A DNA stretch of 45,831 nt, from NCBI GenBank assembly GCA_031276355.1, contig JAISNC010000050.1, positions 1-45,831 of the forward strand, written 5' to 3'. How positions within the stretch are numbered: position 1 is the first letter of the stretch; every line of letters starts with the position of its first letter. Under the pieces are notes generated by a model that did not search any database, was not told where the DNA came from, and saw only the letters and a program-made list of their open reading frames with translations. This document shows, in pieces, positions 35,901 through 43,459 of the stretch. Source of the DNA: Odoribacteraceae bacterium (GTDB lineage Bacteria > Bacteroidota > Bacteroidia > Bacteroidales > Marinifilaceae). Position numbers and translations under genes: made by a program.

Positions 35901-36480
35901 TTTTCGGCCTTGGGAAGGCCAACACGGCGATATCACGATAGTAACCCAACCGGGTGAAAGGCTGGGCTAATTTACCCCTGAAAGTCTTTTCTCCTTCGCA
36001 CGCGACTTCACTCCAGACCACGGTTTGCATCGTTGTTTCGGGCGTGATCCAAGGGCCACCCGTTGTTGACCACCCTGCCGAATTAAAGAAATTAAATTCC
36101 ATTCCCAGCCTCTTTGCTTCTTCTACAGCGAAACGGAACAGTTCAAGCCATTCGGTATCGAGAAATTCCATTTCACTATTTTGAAAGCCCATGTCAACAT
36201 TGAAGAGCGTGACACCTTGGATCCCCTGCTGCTTCATGGCTTCCAGATCCGTCGTGATAGCCTCTTTTGTAACGTTCCCGTTCACCCAGTGCCACCACGT
36301 CCGGGCTTTAGCCGACGCGGGAGGATTTGTAAAACCGGATCGCAAACCATCGCGCGCTACCGCCTGGCCATGCACCGAGTGGCCGGCACATGAAAAGAAT
36401 ATGAAAATGAATGTAAGTAACTTGTTCACTTTACCGGATTTAAAAGATAGAACCCTGCCACGGCCTTTCCTCGCGTACAT
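32929..36480 (-). CDS. GH106-like glycoside hydrolase with two inserted beta-sandwich-like repeats
   Basis: 1183 aa from the ATG at 36480, which overlaps the preceding TGA as TGATG; a GTG at 36483 is a weak alternative. A signal peptide (LLTFIFIFFSCAGHSVHGQ) leads to the GH106 signature ARTWWHWVNGNVTKEAITTD. Acidic motifs: FQDSYEAGCGNW (Glu near 324) and GAESFTNYGG (Glu near 452). It is about 150-200 residues longer than the other copies. The extra part (about 782-951) holds two related segments of the form I..A.YG....DV....L...V..G...I.V.., between the catalytic part and the C-terminal GH2-like sandwich (GIRYYSGTAIYRKRF, NELEIRVTNLW). Probably a secreted alpha-L-rhamnosidase with accessory domains. 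First enzyme of the PUL operon, coupled to the peptidase-like lipoprotein. Confidence 0.88.
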   Translation of the reverse strand: MYARKGRGRVLSFKSGKVNKLLTFIFIFFSCAGHSVHGQAVARDGLRSGFTNPPASAKARTWWHWVNGNVTKEAITTDLEAMKQQGIQGVTLFNVDMGFQNSEMEFLDTEWLELFRFAVEEAKRLGMEFNFFNSAGWSTTGGPWITPETTMQTVVWSEVACEGEKTFRGKLAQPFTRLGYYRDIAVLAFPRPKTVRGIDDLDYKSLSIIAAFTFRSHVQPDAKQVEPSAVLRKEDIRDLSSKMTADGFLEWGVPAGDWVILRVGHTPTGRTIFPPIQGGGGLECDKMSRTVVDTHWKNAVGPILDQVGDRVGSTVISVFQDSYEAGCGNWTKGFDKAFKQKRGYDCLPYLPVLAGYYIDGGEISERFLWDFRRTVGDLVAENYYGRLSELCHENGLQFAVEPYGGPFESLQAGSFGDFFISEFWVHNKFYMDSPKYVASMAHLSGKNIVGAESFTNYGGLKNHPGLLKPIGDKAWTEGINRLIFHTYVHQPWNVGPGLTLGKYGMDFNRLNTWWKQGRPYIEYVSRSQFLLQQGRFVADVLVFAGEESPNNPLRRPDIKSLGYDYDFIGSDKMFSLTVKDGLVCTPAGGSYRVLVLPETTWMTPGLLRKINELVKAGAVIIGPKPRKSPSLTGFPGCDAEVGRWADHLWDSKRIKEITLQEAVETIHLPPDFAPGIPDRNLHFIHRKTDNADIYFVATGYNAHSRRVCRFRVTGKLPEIWDPKNGKQEEAAAWRENEDGTTSVSISFEPEGSVFVVFQKPAPATHVVRAEVEYTPRVSRPLPGLEIIRASYQVPMPERLSDVTQVLRDQVRDGKIDVLINTGLFSYDPSPRVAKEARVEYETGGIVRQVSVGENQRLSIRANDGDGLKILGATYGKYAQWFDTMPRLYPVYDVKEHIANRIANGEYLITVDDNLMGREAEFFSPPRELHVIYSTGGEEIEKFVSHGNELNLAVDMPEARLLLEGDKKSWVTPFPGKFSYVTSSGERKSIRVKRVPSPIELAGSWEVSFVDGRGAPAKEVFDELISWTDSPDEGIRYYSGTAIYRKRFMLGKDILKAGHLELDLGRVQVIAEVILNGKNRGILWKAPFRVDLGDAARAGNNELEIRVTNLWPNRLIGDERYPEDYERSGYLVKAWPAWLLDARERPTKRVTFTTWKHWSADSPLLPSGLIGPVIIRPYVHARVK

Positions 36481-38450
36481 CACTTCGTGGGCGGTATATA
36501 GGGTTTGGTATTTCCCGAACCGTAACCCGTGGCCGCCCCCCGGTAGATAACGCGCAAATCCATCGCCGGGTATATCACGTCATTATTCGGCACGTTCAAC
36601 ACCCCGTCATTGGTTCCCCCGTGAGGATTACGCACGGCGAACAGCGCATTTTTATTTGCCGAATGCATACACGTGTACACGTGGTTAACGATGGTGGTGA
36701 AACCATCAATCGGGAGGCCTCCTGGATTAAACCCGCCCACGACGAAATATCCCTGGTGCAAACATACTTTTACAAGACGGGTAATCTCCGCCTTGGTCAG
36801 TGCTCCCCTGGGAAAAGCGAAAGAACCGCCATCGCCCGTGAAAAGAGGAACAATGTGTTCGCTTCCTATTCCCGTGAGCGCATAACCCCAGACCCCGTAT
36901 ATGATATTCCATTTCCAGATGGCCTTTTCGAGCACGGTCGCCCACGTGGCCGCGCCTTTCTGCCCTTTTAGCGACGCGAGGCTGCTCCCGTTGGTACTAA
37001 AAAATCTCGAGGTCACGGAAACTTTTAGAGGATTGCCCTGGGGGTCGAACATGTCAACCGTAAACGTCTCGTTTCCATTATCCTTGATGATATGCTTTAT
37101 AAATTCCGGTGCCTGGTATGCCATCGAGGCCAGCGTGGCCGGTAAACCACAATTGTTAAGCCCCCCCTGTATGGCATCGCCGGGAATAGGATTGCCATAG
37201 GGGTACAAGTTGACGGAAAACTTACTCAAGCCGCTTTCCTGCAACCATTCAGATAACGGTTCCTTCGTAGCATCTTTAAGCCAGGCTATATCGGCCGAGG
37301 TAGTTACATGCCTGTTTACAAACTTATTTCCCATGGGAGTCAGTTCGGAAGCTGAAAAACTACCTGCCTTGTGCATAAGATCCTCGATGCTGTTCGGGAT
37401 TTCCTCCATGGACCATTCGGCGATTTGAGTAGATGTCCCCCCGTTATTTGCACGTATATCCAATTTGTAGTACGTGTATCCGGTTTCATTTTCCAAATGA
37501 TACTCCTTTGTTTCGCCGCTGGCAAAAGTCACGTTTGTTTCAGTATCTATCACCGTCCACGTCTCATCATCATTAGAACCCGACAACGTCCACGACTTCG
37601 GATCTGCCGTTCGATCGGTGTCAGTCGTCGCCGTGAGGGAGTAAAAATTAACCGAGGCAACTTCATCTCCTTTCCAATGTATATAGAATTCGTTATGATA
37701 AGTAATGTATTTCGACGAAGGGTAATTATCCACCACTTTGCTGATATCCGATTTTTCAGGGAAATCGGAATATCGCGAGGTGATGATACCTCTCGAAGGC
37801 ATATTGTTATTGCGATTATCATGTGTAACCGAATAGGGTGCAAGCGGGTCAATATGATTCGAGAGCGCTTCCAGTGTCCATTCCGCGATCTGCGTGGAAG
37901 ATCCCCCGTTATTCTCGGTAACGCTTAACTTGTAATGTTTAGAGGCTACTGCAGTCTCGACCTCATACTCTTTTTTCTCTTGCCTGCCGAAAAATGTAAC
38001 ATCCTTTTGCACGTCTAAAGGTGTCCATGTTTTTCCGTCGTTAGAAGCGGATAGTGTCCAGGATTTAGGGTCTCCTTCCGGGGAATCACTCGCCGAAATA
38101 ATAGCGTATTTCCTTATTTGCACATTTTTATAACCGCTCCAGAGCATGTAGTATTGACTGTAATTAGTCACGAACTTGGTCTCGGGATTATCATCAACGA
38201 TTTTACCGACATCGCACCCTTCAGGAGAATCCGAATATTCGGAAGTAATCGTTCCTCCGGTTGGCATATTCTTATTCTGTTCTGCAATCGTTACCGAATA
38301 AGGCACTTTTGTATTATCTACAAGATCCGCTGGAAGTGGGGGCTGCTTATTTCCATCGCAACTCGTCAAAATCAAAAGAGAAATTAACGCGAGACACGAA
38401 ATAACATCATTCAAAGACCCATGACAAGACAAAGCTATGAACTGTTTCAT
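36480..38450 (-). CDS. Lipoprotein with two discoidin (F5/8 C)-like domains and a calpain-like (C2) cysteine peptidase domain
   Basis: A 656-aa protein with lipobox LILTSC (Cys31). Two homologous domains (about 49-196 and 205-350) each contain PYSVT, a KSWTLS(A/G)SND core and GG(S/T)STQIAEW(T/S), as in discoidin/F5-8 C carbohydrate-binding folds. The C-terminal part (about 410-640) resembles the calpain family: DAIQGGLNNCGLPATL (Cys434) aligns with the QG-L-G-D-C-W box, TTIVNHVYTCM (His590) with the catalytic His, and FAVRNPHGG (Asn608) with RNPWG. The Cys-His-Asn triad is therefore present although the GDCW box is altered to NNCG. Prediction: a surface-tethered cysteine peptidase, or peptidase-derived binding protein, recruited to glycans. 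It is the first gene after the regulator and is translationally coupled to a GH106-like gene. Confidence 0.75.
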   Translation of the reverse strand: MKQFIALSCHGSLNDVISCLALISLLILTSCDGNKQPPLPADLVDNTKVPYSVTIAEQNKNMPTGGTITSEYSDSPEGCDVGKIVDDNPETKFVTNYSQYYMLWSGYKNVQIRKYAIISASDSPEGDPKSWTLSASNDGKTWTPLDVQKDVTFFGRQEKKEYEVETAVASKHYKLSVTENNGGSSTQIAEWTLEALSNHIDPLAPYSVTHDNRNNNMPSRGIITSRYSDFPEKSDISKVVDNYPSSKYITYHNEFYIHWKGDEVASVNFYSLTATTDTDRTADPKSWTLSGSNDDETWTVIDTETNVTFASGETKEYHLENETGYTYYKLDIRANNGGTSTQIAEWSMEEIPNSIEDLMHKAGSFSASELTPMGNKFVNRHVTTSADIAWLKDATKEPLSEWLQESGLSKFSVNLYPYGNPIPGDAIQGGLNNCGLPATLASMAYQAPEFIKHIIKDNGNETFTVDMFDPQGNPLKVSVTSRFFSTNGSSLASLKGQKGAATWATVLEKAIWKWNIIYGVWGYALTGIGSEHIVPLFTGDGGSFAFPRGALTKAEITRLVKVCLHQGYFVVGGFNPGGLPIDGFTTIVNHVYTCMHSANKNALFAVRNPHGGTNDGVLNVPNNDVIYPAMDLRVIYRGAATGYGSGNTKPYIPPTK

Positions 38451-38487
38451 TTTTCTGCATTTTAAATTAATAGATACATTGACTTGA

Positions 38488-38495
38488 CAAAAATA
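38488..38495 (-). promoter_or_regulatory. Candidate Bacteroidota -7 promoter element
   Basis: On the minus strand this reads TATTTTTG, matching the TAnnTTTG -7 consensus of Bacteroidota primary sigma. It would start transcription near 38481, about 31 bases before the ATG at 38450. No TTTG lies at the proper -33 distance; the activator-type direct repeat at 38519-38555 occupies that side, as expected for an activator-dependent promoter. Based on sequence match only. Confidence 0.4.
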
Positions 38496-38518
38496 TATCT
38501 ATCTCAAAAAAAGTGCGT

Positions 38519-38555
38519 TCCCCTAATTTACGAAAAGAGTCCCCTATTTGTCAAA
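38519..38555 (-). promoter_or_regulatory. Candidate AraC/HTCS operator: 21-bp-spaced direct repeat
   Basis: On the minus strand two copies of TTT-nnn-AAAT(T)AGGGGA occur: 38555-38540 (TTTGACAAATAGGGGA) and 38535-38519 (TTTCGTAAATTAGGGGA). Their 3' ends are 21 bases apart, two helical turns, the geometry typical of AraC-family targets. They lie just upstream of the candidate -7 box and directly beside the hybrid regulator gene. No second copy was noticed at other gaps in the cluster. The role is inferred. Confidence 0.45.
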
Positions 38556-38608
38556 TCAGGGTTTAATTTGCCCCAGAATACATGTACACGTAAATAATAT
38601 AGCCCGTC

Positions 38609-41600
38609 TTATCTGTTTCTATATTCTCCTGGATTCATTCCGAATGTTCTCAAAAACTCCCGGCTGAAGTATGACTTACTTGATATGCCCACTTCGTACA
38701 TCACTTCCTGAATAGTCAACCGGGTTGTAAGTAGAAGATGTCCTGCCATGGAGAAGCGATAATTCTTTATCAGTTCACTGGGCGTATAACCTGAAAGATC
38801 CTTTACCTTGTTGCATAAACTCCTTGGGGCCATGGCAAGTTGATCAGCTATAAACTCTGGTTTTAACTCGCTTTTTTCAATATTATCCGCAATGATGCCA
38901 ATAACCATGTCCATGAACTCTTTATCGTTTTGATGTATCGGTTGTCCATTTGCAATTGTGAACGCGCTTTCGGGACGAGAATAATACTCCTTCAAGCTGT
39001 CGCGTTCTGATAAGAGCCTATTCATGGCTGATCGCAAAACAACCATTGAAAAAGGCTTTGTCAAATACGCGTCAGCTCCCTGGTCAAGACCGATTGCCTG
39101 CTCTTTGTCGGTTATTTTCGCGGAAATGATAATTATGGGAACACGAGACGTGTATCTATTATTTGATATTTCCCTGATAAGATCTAATCCATCCATTTCC
39201 GGCATCACGATATCTGTAATGATCAAATCCGGGGTAACCTTTTTTGCTTGTTCTAAAGCTTCCTTGGCGCTGTTGCAACCTATGATATTGAACTCTTGCC
39301 CTAATTCCGTACGTATCAACCAAACGATATCCGCGTTGTCATCTACAACAAAAATCACGGGCTTTTTATCATTACCTGTCGCTAACTTGCATGTCTCTAC
39401 TGGAATATCGTTTGTATTAGGTGAAATGTCGCCAGCACTATACGCTGTCGATAAGTTTATATCCCTGGTTTCTGTCGATTCCATTACCGGCAACTCGATC
39501 GTGAACTCGGAAAAAACCCCCTCTGTACTTCGGACACTGATTTTGCCCCCGAGGGCTTCTGCCAAACTTTGTGAAATAGAAAGCCCCAGACCATGACGCG
39601 ACGCGGCCTGAAGATACATGTTCGTATCCATCTCTTCCAAGACAGCATAACGATCAAAGATCAAATCTTGTTTTTCCCTGGGAATTCCTTGTCCTGTATT
39701 ATAGAAAGTCATGACCAGTTTATCTTCTATTATTAACGCGGATAGGCGTATTTCACCTTTTCTATTGGTATATTTCACCGCGTTCGACAGCAAATTAGTA
39801 ACGATCTTGTTTATATAGCCGGCATTTGTTTGCCAGTGTAGATCCCCAGCAATATTACAATGGACCGTGATTTCGTCACGGTCTATTGCTTCCGAAAATG
39901 AGTTCAGCAGTCGCTCGAACAACGCGGTCACGTTTACCGTATCTATCTTGACCCCTTCGGTATGCTTGTGCTCTTCTATTTTACGAAAATCCAATATTTC
40001 CTGTATCAATACATTGAGGTTCGCGACGTTATTATCAAGAACTTTCGTGTAGGTCGCGAGTGCCGAATCGTGTTGTGCCAACTCCTGGAAATGACCATTA
40101 ATCCCGTTTATCAGGGTCAAAGGAGTACATAGTTCATGTGAAATATTGACAAAGAAGTTCTGTTTGGCTTCATAAAGTTTTTCACGTTCTTCTTCTTTCC
40201 GACGTTTTATTAATTGGATTTGTTCATTTTGCACGCGTCGCCTGATCAGCCAAACAACGCCACAGATAATAAATACCGCCAACAGCACGTAAATAATCTT
40301 TGCTAAAATCGTTGAATACCAAGGTGGGATCACGATAATTTCCGCGGTATAAGTATCGGTATCCACATCGGACGCGTTGCTACGATAACGAATACACAGT
40401 GTATATCTTCCGGGGGGAATATTTGTAAATGTAATATCATTCTTATTCTGAAGAGTTTGCCATTTCTTATCATACCCTTTAAGCATACTGGTGTACTCGT
40501 AATCTTTCCCGTTGATATAATCACCCATGGCAAAAGAAAGGGTAAACTGAGAAATGGAAGGTTTAATTTTTATCTCTTCCAGATTGCCATCATCATACAA
40601 GGCTACATGTTTATTATCAGAAGTACTCAATTCCGTAAGCCTTAGCGTTGGTTTGTAGTCTCCCTCGTGCATAAGAAGCGCCGGATCAAACCACACCAAC
40701 CCGTCTACACCGCCAAAAAACAATCTTCCGGTAACCGGATGCCGCCAATAGGCATTGTCCGAGAATTCAAAAACAGGAAGTCTATAGGGGGACGAATAAT
40801 TGAAGAAAAAACGCTCCTTGGGATTGTAACAGGTCAATCCCTTGTTGGTACTAAGCCACACGTACCCTGACATATCTTCCAGTACTCCATGAACCATGTC
40901 ATTGGCCATCCCGTCGTAAAAATCGAACATGATTGCATCTCCATCGTCGGGTATCACCATCAAACCAGAACTAACCCCGCAATACAATGTACCCTGTTGC
41001 CCCTTAGAAATACTAAGTATGTCTCCTAACGCGATATTCAAATTATCGGTTTTGAGTAACTCATATTCTTCTGTGTTTAAATTAAATCTAATGACCCCGC
41101 ATCCTCCTCGTGTGCCGATTAAAAGAGTGGAATCGCTCTCCTCCATCAAGGGTAAAAGTTCACTGCATGAGATATTATTTTTCTCGAATTTGATTACTTT
41201 AAAACTCTTTATCAACGGGTTATTCGTCATATCCAAGGTAAGCTGTACCAATCCCAATGTTGTCGTGACATACGCCGTGCTGTCATTTACCTCGCAAAAA
41301 TCAAAACCCTTTAATATCAAATCACTATCCGAATAACGAGATAACGAATGCATCAAGTTATCTTCATACGAGTAATATGACAAGCCTGCATTGCCAATTA
41401 TCCACACTATTTTCTTAATCTTGCTGGGCACGATAGAGTATACATCCGAACTGGTCAATCCATTGGATCCTGAGAAATGAGTTATATTTCCTTCGGGTAT
41501 TTTCTTGTCCGTGAGATTTTCATACCCTTTGATCTGAAAAACGCCACTCCCTTTTGTTCCAATCCATAAATCATTATTGTTGTCAACATAGATCGCGCGT

Positions 41601-42631
41601 ATGGGCTTACGGGTTTTCACTGGCAAGTTTTCTAACCTTATGCCATGAATACGTCGTTTCATCTCGCAATACATATATGTACCATATCCATCTGTTCCAA
41701 GCCACAGGATCGGACGAAAACGATCCTTCCACAAAGAAAATATCCTGTAATCATTCGTTATACAATTCCAACTATTATTCTTGTTCAAGTGAAATAAACC
41801 ACCTTGAAGCAAACCTGCATATAAACCGTCATCTAATTCAACTATAGAATGTAACGTGATCCAATTTCCGTATGAGTTTAGTTGATTGAGATCGGCAATG
41901 ATCGAGCACGATTGCCGCGGAGTGTACCGCCACAGTTGTCCGGTGCTATCGATGAGATAATTAGTCTCTTCCGTACTTATTCCTCTGACAATTTTATTTT
42001 GGATAAGTATCTCCGGTGCTGATATTAAAGGTTTTCCAGACGAGTCGAAAGTGTATCGAACAATTGTACCGTCATTCTTTATTAGCAGAAAAGTTTCATT
42101 CGACTCGGCAACGATGAGGGCAATGTTTTCCGGGGTAGCATTGACAAATTCAGTTTTGCTGAAATATCCTAATTTAGGGCTATAATAGAGCAGCTCATTT
42201 TCTTTACTTAACAACAAAGTATATCCGTTTTCATCCGATGCCAAACGTCGTATTCCGTTATATCCCGCGTATTTTTCCACCACCTCTCGCTTTCTTAACG
42301 AAAAAAGGTCAAGGCCGACGGATGTAACAATCCACATATGTTCTTTTCCTGCCGAATATAATTTATCTATGATATTACTACTTATTGAGTTTATCTGACG
42401 GGCATTCGATCTAAAAGTATGTGTTTCTTCACCGTCAAAAAGGTATAAGCCATCATAGGTACCAAACCACATTCTTCCAAGAATATCTTGATACATTGTA
42501 ATCACGGCATTGTTTGCAAAATTAATATCATCGGGCTTCCAGAGCGATTTTCCCGTTGTTACTTGCTGGGGAATCAAAAATAACAAGCCCGTAACAAGTG
42601 TTATTCTTATAAAGTTTTTTGATTGTCGCAT
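38609..42631 (-). CDS. Hybrid two-component system regulator (HTCS)
   Basis: A 1340-aa one-protein two-component system. The signal is followed by a periplasmic sensor of two beta-propellers (about 30-665) made of repeats such as GRMWFGTYDGLYLF and NDLWIGTKGSGVFQI, then a Y_Y_Y domain (about 690-770). A transmembrane helix lies at about 776-797. The cytoplasmic part has a HisKA domain with phospho-acceptor His832 (NISHELCTPLTL), HATPase_c (N box NLLSNAVKYT, about 946-955; GLGLSIS), a receiver with phospho-acceptor Asp1140 (ITDIVMPEMDG) and Lys1192, and a C-terminal AraC-type DNA-binding domain (about 1250-1337). These regulators bind oligosaccharide in the periplasm and activate the adjacent PUL. 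The H box has Cys where Arg is usual. Co-oriented with the PUL genes, it likely controls the 38450 promoter. Confidence 0.96.
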   Translation of the reverse strand: MRQSKNFIRITLVTGLLFLIPQQVTTGKSLWKPDDINFANNAVITMYQDILGRMWFGTYDGLYLFDGEETHTFRSNARQINSISSNIIDKLYSAGKEHMWIVTSVGLDLFSLRKREVVEKYAGYNGIRRLASDENGYTLLLSKENELLYYSPKLGYFSKTEFVNATPENIALIVAESNETFLLIKNDGTIVRYTFDSSGKPLISAPEILIQNKIVRGISTEETNYLIDSTGQLWRYTPRQSCSIIADLNQLNSYGNWITLHSIVELDDGLYAGLLQGGLFHLNKNNSWNCITNDYRIFSLWKDRFRPILWLGTDGYGTYMYCEMKRRIHGIRLENLPVKTRKPIRAIYVDNNNDLWIGTKGSGVFQIKGYENLTDKKIPEGNITHFSGSNGLTSSDVYSIVPSKIKKIVWIIGNAGLSYYSYEDNLMHSLSRYSDSDLILKGFDFCEVNDSTAYVTTTLGLVQLTLDMTNNPLIKSFKVIKFEKNNISCSELLPLMEESDSTLLIGTRGGCGVIRFNLNTEEYELLKTDNLNIALGDILSISKGQQGTLYCGVSSGLMVIPDDGDAIMFDFYDGMANDMVHGVLEDMSGYVWLSTNKGLTCYNPKERFFFNYSSPYRLPVFEFSDNAYWRHPVTGRLFFGGVDGLVWFDPALLMHEGDYKPTLRLTELSTSDNKHVALYDDGNLEEIKIKPSISQFTLSFAMGDYINGKDYEYTSMLKGYDKKWQTLQNKNDITFTNIPPGRYTLCIRYRSNASDVDTDTYTAEIIVIPPWYSTILAKIIYVLLAVFIICGVVWLIRRRVQNEQIQLIKRRKEEEREKLYEAKQNFFVNISHELCTPLTLINGINGHFQELAQHDSALATYTKVLDNNVANLNVLIQEILDFRKIEEHKHTEGVKIDTVNVTALFERLLNSFSEAIDRDEITVHCNIAGDLHWQTNAGYINKIVTNLLSNAVKYTNRKGEIRLSALIIEDKLVMTFYNTGQGIPREKQDLIFDRYAVLEEMDTNMYLQAASRHGLGLSISQSLAEALGGKISVRSTEGVFSEFTIELPVMESTETRDINLSTAYSAGDISPNTNDIPVETCKLATGNDKKPVIFVVDDNADIVWLIRTELGQEFNIIGCNSAKEALEQAKKVTPDLIITDIVMPEMDGLDLIREISNNRYTSRVPIIIISAKITDKEQAIGLDQGADAYLTKPFSMVVLRSAMNRLLSERDSLKEYYSRPESAFTIANGQPIHQNDKEFMDMVIGIIADNIEKSELKPEFIADQLAMAPRSLCNKVKDLSGYTPSELIKNYRFSMAGHLLLTTRLTIQEVMYEVGISSKSYFSREFLRTFGMNPGEYRNR

Positions 42632-42639
42632 CTTACTTG

Positions 42640-42876
42640 AACTTTTATGTACTCCATCCTGAATACCCCCCTTTTAATGCGGCAACACAATATTTTCTCC
42701 CAACTCCATGCAGTTGCCGCCATAAACGCGTCGATTTGAATACCTCTTTCGTCCCTCCAGTAGTTCCATCCTATTTTCCTGGATAACAAAGCCAACTCGT
42801 GATTTGGGTTAATCAAATCTTCAAGCCGCGCGCGCAACAATTCGCGATGATTATCAGTGGATAATGTGCATAGCAT
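42640..42876 (-). pseudogene. IS5-like transposase remnant with internal deletion
   Basis: About 79 residues join two ends of a transposase. The N-terminal piece (LEDLINPNHELALLSRKIGW) is typical of IS5/IS1182-type starts, and IDAFMAATAWSWEKIL followed by MEYIKVQV resembles the C-terminus of the same group. The junction lies near 42732. The catalytic core is gone. The remnant abuts and slightly overlaps the start of the HTCS gene, so it forms that gene's upstream region. Confidence 0.6.
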
Positions 42877-42972
42877 GATTTACCGCTTTTTTCACCGTGA
42901 AGATACAAAAATAGGTCGAAAATCACAAACTCTTTTTTTCTTCTTTAGTTGCATTTGGTACTTGAATCTGCC

Positions 42973-43086
42973 CTGCAAAAAAATGTAAGAATAATTCCCT
43001 CTCTACTGTTGAAAAGTGTATTTCCGTGGCGCGATTCAATGTTGAAAAGTGTAATTCACTACTGCCTAAAACTGCGGAAAAGTGGA
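42973..43086. repeat. Four direct repeats with exact 33-bp period
   Basis: Related 15-mers start at 42973, 43006, 43039 and 43072. The two middle ones are CTGTTGAAAAGTGTA and ATGTTGAAAAGTGTA; the outer ones are degenerate. Because 33 is divisible by three, a minus-strand frame reads as LHFSTLNRATE, IHFSTVERELF and so on, but it shows no protein family. Multiple spaced repeats of this sort are found at the ends of IS21-family elements, so an IS21 end remnant is possible. No istA/istB is present nearby. Confidence 0.55.
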
Positions 43087-43310
43087 TAGAGAAAGCGTTA
43101 AACGTCTTATAAATTAGAAGTTGAACGAAGATAAAAACCACTTGTTTTTTATGGTGCGCGACAGGTTGGTAAAACATATCTTCTTCAAGAGTTCGGCAAA
43201 ACTAAATATCGCCAAAGGGTGTATATCAACTTTGAAAGAGCCGAAAGAATGTGCGCTATCTTTCTTGCCGGCCTCGACCCACGACGGCTGATCACACGCC
43301 TTTCGGCAAA
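43082..43310 (+). pseudogene. Decayed N-terminal fragment of an AAA ATPase (ATPase/DUF4143 type)
   Basis: On the plus strand, residues DRESVKRLIN, a stop, then KLNEDKN continue in another frame as KPLVFYGARQVGKTYLLQEF, KYRQRVYINFERAERM and LAGLDPRRLITRLSANA. This is the beginning of the common Bacteroidota AAA ATPase that carries a C-terminal DUF4143. The Walker A motif GARQVGKT lies at 43153-43176. Decay is visible: TAG at 43115-43117 where Trp is usual, a frameshift near 43135, and loss of similarity after about 43310, before Walker B. From 43311 to 43459 nothing recognisable is seen. Confidence 0.68.
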
Positions 43311-43459
43311 TGCCCGACAGCGATATTTTCATTGCCTGGACCGTTTGCCGCGATACCGTTTGCCCGCTGATGCCCGTGATAACCACCCGCGCGGGAGTTT
43401 TCGACTACCGGGTTGGGATAAACGCGGACGACGTTTGCCGCCGCCGGGGCGGTGATGGC

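Noticed and set aside
42923..43177. Minus-strand frame with IHFSTL/LHFSTV periodicity
   Set aside because: It only reflects the 33-bp direct repeats; no coding signature.
43114..43386. Minus-strand 90-residue frame
   Set aside because: Opposite strand of the AAA ATPase fragment, which explains the sequence better.
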